From: Helianthus annuus
Taxonomy: Eukaryota > Streptophyta > Magnoliopsida > Asterales > Asteraceae
Assembly (NCBI RefSeq): GCF_002127325.2
Contig: NC_035436.2
Coordinates: 30,653,558 to 30,717,557 of the forward strand
Length of the DNA stretch: 64,000 nucleotides
Direction: 5' to 3'
Position numbers and translations under genes: made by a program. The number at the start of each line of letters is the position of its first letter. Position 1 is the stretch's first letter. The notes beneath the pieces are model-generated. The model made no database searches. It was not told the origin of the DNA and saw nothing but the letters and a program-made list of their open reading frames with translations. Below are positions 9,327 through 21,197 of the stretch, one piece after another.

Positions 9327-12300
9327 CATAACTATAGGGAATTAGGAAAAGTAGGAATGCTTTAGCCTAGTCTATAGTTTTAGAACCTTATTCGTATGCT
9401 TTGCTTGGACTACTACATGATACTTTATTTGTTACTTATTTATGCTCTTTTAAACATGTATGTTACTCATGTGTAATATTCGACATGTTTTTCTTACGCA
9501 TTAATGCTTGTTTTATTATGTGTTAACACTTGTTTCGTTGTTCGATTCTTTATGTGTTATTCTTGACATATTTCTCTATGTGTTAATACTTGTTTTATTT
9601 CATTATTTAAGTATCATCCTTGATATGCTTTCTTATGTGTTTATACTTGTTTGTGTATCTCCTTCGACATACACTTCCCTCATGCATTTTACTCGATTAT
9701 TCTAAATCCGACAACACTCATATTGTACAAATGAGACGAATTCACCAAAATAGGCGTGAAACCCACAATTTAGTGAACGACTCTCAATCTACCTATTCTT
9801 TTTTTTTTACACGAGATATCGCGATTAAGCTAGGAGTGAAATCCACATCTTAATGGTAAATCTCAAATTTCAAGTTCTAGTGGACCCTCGTCAACACGTC
9901 GAAATTAAATTTTGACCCGACGAGTACCAACCACACTTAGGATACGAAATCGTCAAGTTAGGGGTGAAACCCGCACCTTGTCGACTAGTTCCACTCCTTG
10001 GCATTTTTTTCATAAATCCCGCCAAGTCTCGAAATTTCGATTGATTTGGGACATGTAGTAACCGGAAGGGTAAATACCGTTAACCGACTTGTCGGCGAGA
10101 GTATTTTACCTATTAGGCCAAAGCATGCTCCTCAAATTTAGAAGACTTTTCGACCACTTTGGTTAGTCAAAGTTCCGTTTGGAACACTCCAAACTTTGGT
10201 CAAACATGTGTTTCTATTGTTCATTTTATACGAGGCAATCTTTCAACCTCGAGTTTACCTTTGATTTCTCTTTTCACACGCACAACATATCGAACCTTTT
10301 CGATACACTTATATACGCATGATTTTCATATAATTTAAATTCATATTCCTTGTAACAACTAGTGGAGATGTATCATCGAGATTGGAGTGACTTCCTTACC
10401 TTGACGATTGACTCCACCCCTCTTCCCTTAAAACGACTTCACCAACGAGTTAGGGGTGATTCCCTTACTTAGGTGACCGTTACCCAAAACTTATCTTTCA
10501 AAATATTTTATTATGCAAACCCGATCATGTTTTATACCTAAATCATTTATCATTATTCAAAATACCTACTTATACCGATTTCAAAATACATTGTTTATCA
10601 AACGTACTTCTTATTCTACCATCCATTTTCACTCAAATCATATACACGAGATTCTTAATCATGTCTTTACCGTTTTACTACACGAATTTCCAAACCTTAC
10701 GAAATGCTACCTATCAATTTAATCGGTCTAATGAATCTCTTGCCCATGAACTTCACATCTGATTTATTAACTGAAACACGTTCACATTATATCATCATAC
10801 TAGAGACTTCCATTCTTAATCGAAATCAACCTAACCTTTCTCAATTACTTATAAGATCTCATGGATGTTATATGATCGTTTTACCAAATACTCTTTTCAA
10901 CATCAATAAATCATTTGTTAAATTTATTTTTTTAAACAATCACTAAGTCCTTTTACTAAATTTCTTTTCTAAGGGTCGACGTTTTCACAAGAACTTTCAA
11001 AGTCCAAAATTTTCATGTTTTGATGCAAATGAAACAAACCCGTTATTTAAAAAAAAAAAAAAAAAAAAACCTTCTCTACAACGCTTAACTCGTCATCCAA
11101 ATTTCAAAACACGTGGGCTAGAAGACTTCATGGGGACCGACAATTTTCAACATACGTGAACTCCTTTTTTTAAAACAAAAGTAGCATTTCAATCATTACA
11201 AAATACGTTAAGCATGACCAATGAGTACTTTATGTTCCTTTACATATACAAACTATATTCTACCTTTCAAACCAAGCTCAATCTAATTTTGATTCGACAA
11301 ACTCAACGTTTTGTTTAAACAACTATACATGCACATCATCATACACATTTTAGTCGATATCTCGCGATAACATCATTTATATCGTTCGTATCTACATACT
11401 TAACCTTTTTTTTCTCCGCAATGTCTCAACGTACACCATATACGCAATATTTATTTTTCATACCTACACCTATGTTCATACGTCTTATGCTTGTACTCAT
11501 ACACATACTACTTATACGTTTTACGCTTCTGCTTGTACACATACTACTTACACGTTTTATGTTTATGCTCATACATACATGCGTATTCATACTTAAACTT
11601 ATGCTCATACTTTCATCCTTACTCATGATTCGTACATTCGTACCTATACGCGAGCGTAATCCGAGGGATTCGCTTACGTGGGTCCCATACATGCTTAAAC
11701 ATAAACATGCTTACATACGACATTCTTCTACGTACACATTCTTATTTTCAAATTCATGTATACCTTGATTCATACATAACTAGTACAAGCTATGTGGATC
11801 ATGCGACAATCAGTATAATCGCGGGTGCACACGGGATTATAGTGATAGGCGTATGAGAACCATAGAGTGTACTACTGTGTATGGTAAGACACGGAACGTA
11901 ACATGACCCCAAGTAACGAAACGGACGTAATGTGGTTAAAACATGGTGGATACGCCGCTGGTACTTCCTATATATAAGTGTTTTCACCATGTTACCAAAC
12001 TTTCGTAAAACGTGCCATGAGAAATTCAGTGTGTTGCAGACCTTTTGGACCTAATACAACTTCACGCAACTCACAAACGCATTATATCCGATTATTCATG
12101 ACGAGACTTCATCCTTAACACACTACGTTCATCTATCCAACACTTATGCTATTCACATACTTGTACTCTTTAAGAGTCATTCGTTCATTCTATACTCGTA
12201 TTATTTTATACAAAACTCGTTCGCAATCCAGCTTGTTTAAACATTTGAGTCCTAACTTACCTCGTTACCTATAAAATAGCCTCCCTATTCTTGATTCTTA

Positions 12301-12562
12301 TGAAACTATACTTAGTATACCTCTATTGCTTTATTTAAAGTAACAAACCTTTTCGTTCCTCTCAATAAACAGGTTTTACGAAAGTATGATTTTTTTATAC
12401 TATCCTTAAAAACTTCCCCTTGCAAATCTACCTTGACGTTCTCCAAAATTTGGTACTTTTCAAAACTTTCAAACTTCCCAAGTTTCAATTCTTAATGATC
12501 ACCTTTATGCCAAAAACTCTTTCAAGCCTTCCTCTTGAATAAATTTCGGGACGAAATTTCCT
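9327..12562 (+). other. Internal region of the LARD-like element, non-coding
   Basis: Several short open frames occur, but none contains retroelement motifs (no CCHC knuckle, no YxDD, no DDE). Five degenerate copies of a phrase like TTAGGGGTGAAACCC lie between about 9750 and 10480. Near 11430-11700 a low-complexity stretch rich in CATAC and CTTATGCT produces spurious leucine-rich frames. An A tract lies at about 11049-11069. Confidence 0.7.
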
Positions 12563-12576
12563 AAAGGAGGGGAGAC
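12563..12576 (+). other. Polypurine tract of the LARD-like element
   Basis: The purine-rich AAAGGAGGGGAGAC directly precedes the 3' LTR and is the expected plus-strand priming site. Confidence 0.85.
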
Positions 12577-14798
12577 TGTAACGCCCTGCGTTTTCAAACA
12601 TCCTACATTTAGAAACCTTACGTGAAATTCTATCTTTGGAAATCTTGTGTTCTTATAACCATTCTTTCATCGTAATCGTTGTAAAATACGGAACTTGCTT
12701 CGTAAATAAAACTTGTACATTACACTTTTTACCTAGTTAAATCATGTTTTATTTCATATTTCACCTTGTTACAAGTTAGGGGAAACATTGTTGCATATTA
12801 TTACACAACTTAATTAACAAAATTACTCATTATAATGTTTTAAAAAAATAAAAAAAATAAAGAAATATGGCAGCCCAATTCAGCAAAATTCAGCCCCATA
12901 TAGTTGGGTTTTGTGGGCTAGTTTCAAGGTGTAACCCCTTCTAAACACTTCCAAAGCCCAACCCATTGAAACCCTAATCCTTCCCCCTATAAATACCACT
13001 TATAACCAGCCTCCCTACCACTTTTGCAACCCTAAAAACTCACAAAACATCCACCAAACCGTAGCTGAAAGCAAGGGTTCGAGTAGATTGACACCCCTTC
13101 ACGAAAATGAGCATAACTCACTCAATTCTTATCCGATTCACTCGATTCTTTTTCCTACTTGCTTGTATAATCATGGGGTTCGATTCCTAGACTTCTCCTT
13201 GGAGAAATCAGACCTGGAAATGCCCCGAAATAGTCCATAAACTTTCTTTTTGTTTTTATGTTCATCAAAAACTTGTTTAACCTATGCAACTTGTGTCTAA
13301 CACATCTCATACCTATGTCCTAATGCTTACAACTTATCCCATGGTTGGTTAAGCTTAAAAACAAGGTTGAGACATTTAAAATCAGAGGATTAGACCTCAT
13401 AAACTTGGTGTTTTGTTTAGGGTTTTTAACCCACAAGTCATGTCAAACTTTGTCTTTGATACATGAGTGATTATGGAACAACTTGGGTTGTCCAAACATA
13501 CAATCCTCACATGATTTGATGATTTCTCTTAGTTAGTGTGTATATTTCTTATTCTTTATTGTATGTTCATGACCCTCCTTGGTTGTTTTTTTTACATCAA
13601 GTGTAGTGGTGAACACATAGAGGTGCCTAAATGGAAGACTTGATCTTCCTACCTCCTACATGACTTCTATGACATTTAGAGGTACCAAAATGAAGATTTT
13701 AATCTTCTACCTCATGCTTGAACTATTGGACATATATTATATAACCTAAATATATTATTCGAATAATCGAATCTTTGATGATGAACTAGTGTTCATATGT
13801 CGGGGTACTAGATTACATCATCCTAGACTATGATAACTTGTCACGATTCTAATGGAACCTTGTTCCATGAAAACATCTAAACTCCTTCGAGTTTCCTAGT
13901 GTCAAGAACAAGCATCATATGTACTAAATGATTATTTTCCATGTTATTCTCATATCTTATTTTTATGTTGTTTTAAACACCGAATCTCGACTCTAAACAT
14001 ACTTGAACCTTAACCCTTATACATTCGGACTCTAAATCTCTACTCGTCAACAATTGGATAATCGGAAAACATATGCAAACTTTGTGAGTATACTCGTACT
14101 TTTCCCCTTTTTACTTTTACTACTTTTGGGGTGTAACATGTTTACCTATTGAAACTTACACATGAACTTTTGTCTAAACACATGAACATTCCTATAACAT
14201 GCTTGTATATGTGATGACTTGATACTTTAAATTTGGGTGATTCTTATGTGTTGAACTTATCATTAACTTCGTACGAGCCAAACCTTGACATATGTAGCGC
14301 TATAGGATTAACGACCCGCCTCTACTGAAACTTTGGTTATGTCATGAGCAAGTTGCGTTTTCTTGGTTTGATATGTTAGACACATGCCATGTTTAAATGT
14401 TTATCTTGAATCACATGCTTGCTATGAGGAACTGTTCAAACTTATCTTTTGCTATGTACGTATCAAACTTGTATACTCGCCTTTGCTTTTGCATTGAACT
14501 TTATTTTAAACATGTTACAGGTTGAGGACGATGATGCTATGAAATGAAGTAGCGTTGATGCCTAGATACACATATAGACGTTAGGGTTTAAAATGTTGTA
14601 TCAAAAGTTTGTTATGTTATCATGTTGTTTTGTTAAACTTGTCGTATTTGAATTTCTTGTAATGTTGACTATTTGAAGTTATGAAATGAAATGAAATTTG
14701 GATTTTCTAAATATTGTCACAAATAGCGTTATGATGTCTCTAGCAATCTTCACACTTCGTCTCATCCCGATGTTTCCGCCATTGGTTGGGGTGTGACA
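12577..14798 (+). repeat. 3' LTR of the LARD-like element
   Basis: It is nearly identical to 7089-9311. It is followed by the duplicated target AACAC at 14799-14803. Confidence 0.95.
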
Positions 14799-14803
14799 AA
14801 CAC

Positions 14804-15319
14804 GAACAAGAAATTCTGTCTGTTAAGCTAAACAAATGGATATGAATAGAGGATGCGTTCCTTTATGTTCGTGAACATTCGGTAATGTGTCCATTTATGT
14901 TCATTTGTGTTATTCACTTAAAGGTTTTTATATCTTATATTTTTATTTTATTGGTTTTAGCTTTCTAAAAGTTTTGAAACCCTAGTTATACTATATGTCT
15001 CCGACAACATTCCTAATTTGACAATTTCAATTCCAGTTTATATTAAAGCTTGAGAAACTTCTTTATTTTGTGTTAGTTATGTTTATGAAAATTATGTCAA
15101 CAACGTGCGGATAACTATGTTAAGTACTTATTTATTTTGGTGGATTTCTCGTAACTTTTGATGACAAATGCAGATTGTATTCTAAAATGAATATACGTTC
15201 GTTTGTATTTTTTTGTGTGCATGAACGTTTATTTGTGTTCATGTATGTTTATTTGTGTTCTTATGTTCTACATTCGGTAAATATCCGTGAATAGTTCATG
15301 AACACATCCATTTTCTTAA
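14804..15319. other. Continuation of the older TIR element, no gene
   Basis: The DNA is rich in GTTCATTTGTGTTC-like phrases continuing from the sequence left of 7088. No reading frame is recognised. Confidence 0.4.
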
Positions 15320-15399
15320 GGTCTGGTCTATTCGCACACGCTCTTAGTCTATTTAAACACCCCAAAGCGCCCCGCTATGGCCAAAGAGGGGCGCTTTGG

Positions 15400-15454
15400 T
15401 GTAAAGTCAACAGACAAGGTCTGACAGGTTCAGTCCTTGTCTGTTGACTTTACA
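15400..15454. repeat. Hairpin inside left TIR
   Basis: TGTAAAGTCAACAGACAAGG pairs with its inverse across a short loop (25-base arms, one mismatch). The related hairpin at 17202-17255 lies in the right TIR. Confidence 0.85.
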
Positions 15455-15553
15455 TCAAAGCGCCCCGCTTTGGCCTAAGCTAGGCGCTTTGGTTTTTTTT
15501 TTTTTTTTTTTTTTTTTCCAAAACGCCCCGTTTTGGCCTAAGCTCGACGCTTT

Positions 15554-15592
<39 letters not shown>

Positions 15593-16581
15593 TTTTGGGC
15601 GTATTTTTGACTGGTGACTGGTCTACGTTTAAGTTCAAATTTTATATTTTTGGTCCAAATATTACAATATTTAATTTGTTTGTGCACATATATCTAAAGG
15701 TGAAGTCTCATCTCAATATTTAATTTGTTGAGGCATCTCACTGTCGTGTACAACCCTTTCCAACTCTTTGACTAGTCTCATCCGTGCTATAGTATACATT
15801 TAGCAGTTCTTGTGGGCTCCACAATGCCACTTGCCACAATGAAATATAGTATACATTAGGGTGTAGGGAGTGGCTATACACTTGAAAGTGGTAAACTTCA
15901 AAATTAACCAATGAGAGTGTGCCACGTCATTCAGTCATAAGTGTTTAAACTATGTTGAAAAGGGTTGGCAATGGTTAGACACTTGGTGAAGTGGTAAACT
16001 TAAAAAAAAAGGTGTGATTGGTTAAAGACGGCATGGACCCCACTACCGACGGAGCTTAAATGAGTTCTTGTTAACATTTTTTGAAAAACAAAATTCATCT
16101 ATAATGCCGACACGAAAAATTAATATGTTTGAAATATAACTGCTAGATATATTTGACTAATATAGTAAGATGATAGCTAGATAGTAGAGGTGAGGGTCCA
16201 TGAATGACACTACAAGAAATTTTGTCTGACTAGTCGACTTTTTTCGACGGCCTATCCCGATGACATCGTCAGGAAAATATTTTGTCGATGCTGAAGCTAC
16301 TCTACCTTTTTAATCACATCTCTTAATTTAATAAGTTAAAATATTTTGTCCATACAATTTTTAACATGATACGTTCATGTAAAATTTTATTTTAAAAAAA
16401 TCGTTTCTAACTAATAACAATAGTATACTTAAAATAAGTAGCATGTTTTAATTCCTTTCACACATAATGTAAGTTGTTATTTGTTAGGTTAAACTCTTTT
16501 GACCAACTTAGATTTGATTTATGTATTAGATCCCAACATTATTTAGTGAAATCTTCTACTTTATATAATGGTTAAGTGCTT

Positions 16582-16680
16582 TTAGTGGCGAAACTTGAGA
16601 TTTCTAACTGGGGGGAAGAAGTTACCGTACCTAAAATTTCTATACGAAAACTACATACTCTCCACTACTGAACGAAAAGT
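16582..16680 (-). mobile_element. Diverged half of a hAT MITE
   Basis: The stretch CTAAAATTTCTATACGAAAA and the following CTACTGAACGAAAAGTT match, in reverse orientation, the interior of the MITE at 3437-3637. It starts near AGTGGCGAAACTT, similar to that element's end. The other end was not found. Confidence 0.6.
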
Positions 16681-17342
16681 TAAATGTGTTTAATAATAAT
16701 GACGTTAATTCTTTTACAATCCAAAAGTACGTTTGTGTTTGTTCAATATATGCGTTACATCACGTTAAAAACCGAATGTCACCGACACGACCCAATCAGA
16801 TTCAATACGCACTTGTACGACCCAAAATGACAATATACATCATAATACTACAATTTATGAAAAAATACGTCATATACATGTACGGTAGGCGGCTGATACA
16901 CATAAAACTACTCATAGGAGTACTTGTGCTTTCAAATCAAAATGATACGATATAATGGAATACGACATCACACGTAACCGATTTGATCCGGAACTTGCAG
17001 TATAGTCCATATATATTAAAAAATGATGTATAATGGAAAAAGCGTAAAATTTAGACTATTATCGACGCGTTTGTGAATTAAAAACAATTTTAAAAAATTT
17101 AAAAAAGACCCTAAGCGATGCGCTTTGACCTAAGAGGGGCGCTTTGCCCAAAAAAAAAAAAAACCAAAGCGCCCCACTTAGGGCATAGCGAGGCGCTTTG
17201 ATGTAAAGCAACAGACAAGATCTGACCGGTTCAGACCTTGTCTGTTGACTTTACACCAAAGCGCCCCTCTTTGGCCATAGCGGGGCGCTTTGGGGTGTGA
17301 AAATAATTTTGGCCGTGTGTGAATAGCATGATCCTTTCTTAA

Positions 17343-18031
17343 TTGACGAACACCAACAAGAAATCTTGTTTTGAAAACGTCCGTGAACAGTTCATTCCTT
17401 AACGAACGAACACAAACAAGACCTTGTTCGTGTTCGTTTACAGCCTTAGTTTACTGAATAAAAAAAAAACTTTGTATGCCTTTGGTACCAAGGGCATGTT
17501 GCTAGATACCAAGGATTGTTTCTGTCATTGCTTGAAGTTATTTATAAACAATTAAACATCATGTATTACAACTTCACACACCAATATCGCTACCATATAA
17601 GGTCACATGTGTCAATATGATATGAACTGGCTCGTTACTCAAATGGTCCTAAAAAATTGATAAAAGCTTGAGAGAATTTAAAGATCTTTGAGAGAGATTC
17701 AATTTATCATTTTCATCCATAATCAATAGGAATACTAAAACATTCAAGGCTCTTATAAAAGGCTTACAATAGAAATAACGGAAGGGAAAATAAAAAACTA
17801 ATTAGACATGATGTAAAGTAACAACCCACTATTATACTAGTACTAAATGCAAATTAAGAAAGTTTCTAATAAAAACCAAAAACATAAGCAAGTTGCATGG
17901 AAAATGGGAAGCATGGAGTTCTGGTTGTGCATGGTGAAAATAAGGACACGTAACATTATTGATACGTAACTTACAATTTTAGCCCACGTAGTCATTTCCT
18001 CATGTGCATGATTTATTTGTTTAGATGGTTA
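17343..18031. other. Right end of the older TIR element and intergenic DNA
   Basis: The older element ends near 17445 (GTTCGTTTACAGCC). Beyond it I see AT-rich DNA with no recognisable gene. Confidence 0.4.
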
Positions 18032-18039
18032 GTGAGTAC

Positions 18040-18234
18040 CATGGCAAGATCTAGAAAATCTTCGTAGCGGTAACGTTTTATGAAAAAGCGGTAACAAAAT
18101 CGAAAAAACGTCAAAAAAACATCAAAAAAAAAAAAAACATTAAAAAAGGTCAAAATTTTCTAAAATTTATACTACCGCCAGAGTGCCAAGCGGTAGCAAA
18201 AGCTACCCCTTCCCCTAAGGTATATCCGCCCCTG
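18040..18234. mobile_element. hAT-type MITE, 195 bp
   Basis: The flanks GTGAGTAC (18032-18039) and GTGGGTAC (18235-18242) form an 8-bp duplication with one mismatch. The right end reads CAGGGGCGGAT in reverse, matching the CAGGGGCG start of the element at 3437, while the left end CATGGCAAGAT is decayed. The interior is rich in GTAACG and GCGGTA phrases and an A tract. Confidence 0.6.
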
Positions 18235-18242
18235 GTGGGTAC

Positions 18243-19285
18243 TTATTTGAGTCATTATCATTTAGTGAGTTGGTTATTATGTAAGGCTTTAAAAAGAGCC
18301 TCGTTTATCATTAAGTGAATTATAAATGAAAAATGATAAATTCTTTTCAAGTTTTCATCTGTTTTTTTTTTCCATTTGATTACGAATTGGTTCGTATCAC
18401 AACAACAACCTAAAGACATAAAATCTATTAGATGTTTTAAAAACTAGGCCAACTGTCAAACTTATCGCCTTACTGGTCTATTGGTTGGATCGAATTTAAA
18501 TAGTAGACGATGTTATAAATGACTTAATATTTTTTACGGAAAATGTCATAGAAATGTAATGAAGTTTTTGTCTCTCTAAAATAAATAAACTTTAATTTAG
18601 TGTTTTAATACTATGTAATTACCAGGTAATCAGGTTATATATATTTTTTTCTTTTATTTGTTATTTTCTTTTAATGATTAATTGGATTGGATATTATTTA
18701 GATTATGTAGATTTTATAAAATTTTCAGAACTCCGATCACAGACACTCCCAACCCAACCTTGGCCCTCCGTCGACCACCGAAGACCAACCGACCTTCGAC
18801 GACGAGCAACCTTAGACAAAGACGGTTTCTTTCTTCGTGAAGATCAGTGAGTTTTTCAGATTGCTTTTTTCCATTTTTGTTCAATTGCTTCTTTCGATTT
18901 TGTTCCAGATTGTTTTTTAGTTGGTTCCAAATATATTGATTGCGTTTTTCGTTCCATGCTTACTGGGTTCCTGGAGATGGTTAATGGGATTGGTGGTGGC
19001 TAGGAAAAGAAGGAAATAATGATTGAGATTGATGCTTTCTTCATTTCATGTTTACTGGTCCCTTAAGAAAAGTTTGAATGTTTGATGTTTAGCTGATGAG
19101 TTTGAATCGTGTAAATGGAAATGGTGAAGTACTGAAATTGATAACATGGAGTGGGTGTCATTATAATAAAGATATGATTTTTTAATTCTTAATGTAAATG
19201 GAAATGGTGAAGTACTGAAATTGATAACATGGAGTGGGTGTCATTATAATAAAGATATGATTTTTTTAATTCTTAAATTGAATAA
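18243..19285. other. Intergenic DNA with an 83-bp tandem duplication
   Basis: No gene is recognised. A less AT-rich patch (18722-18850) could be an old 5' UTR, but no start codon with a usable frame follows. The phrase starting GTAAATGGAAATGGTGAAG occurs at 19111 and again at 19194, giving two nearly identical 83-bp units. Confidence 0.5.
19111..19276. repeat. Two-copy tandem repeat, 83 bp
   Basis: The units at 19111-19193 and 19194-19276 differ mainly in the length of a T run. This indicates a recent local duplication. Confidence 0.9.
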
Positions 19286-19294
19286 ATCTCTGTC

Positions 19295-20520
19295 GAGTAA
19301 ACTGCCATTTTGGTCTCTGAGGTTTCGTCCCTTTTGCCACTTTAGTTCAAAACTCAAACCTTTTATATATGGATCCCTATGGTTTTAATTTTATTGCTAT
19401 TTTGATCCAAAAGTAAAGTCAGATCATATTTATCTTTTAAAATACTGCCATTTTGTATTTTTCTTCAGGAGTAAAATGGTCATTTTTAATTATAAAACCC
19501 TACCCCAACCAATCTCTTCCTTTCTCTCTCAGTTTCCTCTCTGGTCTCTCCATCAACTGACTCAATCCAAAACAAATTTCATATGTTTTCAACACAAAAT
19601 TAAATAACCTAAAATGAAACACCATAGATATAGTGGAATATTCTTCTTCTTCTTCCTCTTACAACAGAAATAAGCAGCAACATTTTCATTTACAATTCAA
19701 TTCCACTCTCATCCATACCCTCTAGCTTAAGCAGCCTCTGCTGCTTCAAAATAAACGTCTCAACAGCATGCCGGAACTCTTCATTACTCATTTTCTCCAC
19801 CATCTCCGGCAACCTCTCCGCCGTTGCCGACCGCCGATGAGGCTTCACTGACATTTCACGTTTCAACTTCTCCGATTCAGTCCTCCGGAACCTCTCTATC
19901 TGCTTTACCGCCTGCTTAACCGCCACTTCAATCGCCGTTTCCGTTTCTGATTCCATTATAACGACATCGCTGCTCTCGTAACGACCTTCGATTTTTGTGT
20001 CGAGTGAAAACAGAGGATGTGAAGTTGATGATTGTTTTGGGGAGATGTTATGATTTTGTGTATTTGTATAATATACATACAGAGTCTTGATGCTTGCTCT
20101 TTGTAAATGATCCAAATTTTCATTTCCTGATTCTGCTTTGATGATGTTAAAATTATGGTTCTTTTTGTGGGATTTTGGGGCTAATATTAAAGATGAGGGG
20201 TGTGATTTAGGAGTGGTAATTTTTGAGAGAATAACGAGAGGGTCATCTGATTTTGAGTCATGTTTGAGAGACCAGAGATGAAACAGAGAGAAAGGAAGAG
20301 AAAGGTTGGGGGTAGGGTTTTGTAATTAAAAATGACCATTTTGCCCCTAAGGAAAATTACAAAATATCAGTATTTTAAAAGACAAATATAATCTTATTTC
20401 ACTTTTGGACCAAAATGGCAATAAAACTAAAACTATAGGGACCCAGATGCAAAAAGTTTGAGTTTTGAACTAAAGTGACAAAAGTGACCAAACCTCAGGG
20501 ATCAAAATGGCAGTTTATTC
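19295..20520 (-). mobile_element. Pack-MULE-like element carrying a reading frame
   Basis: Inverted ends of about 215 bases (19295 to about 19508, and about 20305-20520) start GAGTAAACTGCCATTTTGG and GAATAAACTGCCATTTTGA. By eye they are about 85 percent alike. The flanks ATCTCTGTC (19286-19294) and ATCTCTGCC (20521-20529) are a 9-bp target duplication with one change, the hallmark length for Mutator-like elements. There is no transposase. The interior holds the open frame at 19690-20115, which is the pattern of a MULE that has acquired a host gene piece. Confidence 0.8.
19690..20115 (-). CDS. DUF761-like small protein inside a MULE
   Basis: This is a 141-codon frame. Residues 54-110 are highly charged (ESETETAIEVAVKQAVKQ.., ESEKLKREMS..). 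The C-terminal part, MSNEEFRHAVETFILKQQRLL, resembles the short C-terminal motif of plant DUF761 (cotton-fibre-type) proteins, whose function is unknown. No signal peptide or membrane segment is seen. The first Met is uncertain: the frame stays open for about 75 codons upstream, to a stop near 20355 inside the TIR, without an in-frame Met. The true N-terminus may therefore have been lost on capture, or a later Met may be used. The intact 3' end and lack of stops suggest either recent capture or retained selection. Confidence 0.5.
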   Translation of the reverse strand: MDHLQRASIKTLYVYYTNTQNHNISPKQSSTSHPLFSLDTKIEGRYESSDVVIMESETETAIEVAVKQAVKQIERFRRTESEKLKREMSVKPHRRSATAERLPEMVEKMSNEEFRHAVETFILKQQRLLKLEGMDESGIEL

Positions 20521-20529
20521 ATCTCTGCC

Positions 20530-21197
20530 AATATATATACTTTTCACCTCATATTAAAATTTTTTTAAAAAATTAATAAAACCTGACACATCATCATGAG
20601 TAACCCTGTTAACCTGAAAATTACATATTATTAGAACACCAAATAAAACTTTAATAAGTTTATAGAGACAAAAAAAAGTTTCAGTAATTTAATTAAAACA
20701 GTTGACAAATTTTGTTATATTTCTATAAAGTTACCCCTATTTTTTATTGACAATTTTGGTGCATATTTGAAGGAAACAATTTCACTTATGTTTTGATGCA
20801 AATATACAATATGAACACTTGTATAAATATAATATATAGAGTATGTAGAAACACTTTCGCTTATGTTTTGATGCTAATTTACAATATGAATACTTAAATA
20901 AATAAAAATATATTGAGTAAATGAATTCGTAAATGGGATTTTAAGGAAACACAAACCCAATGGCTAAATGAGCCTAGCCCTTTGTATAGGTTCTATTCTG
21001 AGTTTATCTGGGTTTTTGTTTTACTGTGTGTTATGTCAGAGACTCAGAGAGTGTTCAATTTTTATGATGGCACCTATTTAGTTAATCTTGGCGATATATC
21101 GTCGAGATATCGGTTCTATATGTATATATAGGGTGTGGTTCTATATGTATCCACTATGTATATATAGGTTCTATATGTATACATAGGGTGTGGTTTT
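20530..21197. other. AT-rich intergenic DNA, no gene seen
   Basis: It contains two related phrases (CACTTATGTTTTGATGCAAA near 20783 and CGCTTATGTTTTGATGCTAA near 20858). It also contains repeats of GGTTCTATATGTATAC leading into the MITE at 21198. Confidence 0.5.

Larger units (their letters stand above)
7089..14798 (+). mobile_element. Young LARD-like LTR retrotransposon without gag-pol
   Basis: The 7.7-kb element has LTRs at 7089-9311 (2223 bp) and 12577-14798 (2222 bp), TG..CA ends and a perfect 5-bp target duplication AACAC (7084-7088, 14799-14803). The initiator-Met primer site TGGTATCAGAGC is at 9315-9326 and a purine tract AAAGGAGGGGAGAC is at 12563-12576. By eye the LTRs differ by one substitution and three 1-base indels, which agrees with the 1-bp length difference, so insertion is very recent. 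The 3.25-kb interior has no recognisable gag, protease, RT or integrase. The pre-tract phrase TTTCGGGACGAAATTTCC resembles the 3' non-coding end of Tekay-type chromoviruses, so a gypsy helper is likely (inference). Confidence 0.95.
15320..17334. mobile_element. Non-autonomous MULE with hairpin-containing TIRs
   Basis: The ends are inverted copies of each other: GGTCTGGTCTATTCGCACACG on the left and GGATCATGCTATTCACACACG when the right end is reverse-complemented (16 of 21 match). The inverted homology continues over 200 bases through CAAAGCGCCCCGCTATGGCC. The flanks TTTCTTAA (15312-15319 and 17335-17342) are an 8- to 9-bp target duplication. Long TIRs with such a duplication fit Mutator-like elements. 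Each TIR contains its own near-perfect hairpin, at 15400-15454 and 17202-17255. Poly-T runs lie at about 15492 and 15557. No transposase is encoded. Confidence 0.7.

Noticed and set aside
9315..9330. tRNA-like sequence TGGTATCAGAGCC
   Set aside because: It is a primer-binding site next to an LTR. No cloverleaf surrounds it.
11421..11768. 115-codon Leu/Ile-rich frame that looks like membrane segments
   Set aside because: It comes from a low-complexity CATAC/CTTATGCT stretch in the interior of the non-coding LTR element, and an open frame exists on the opposite strand as well.
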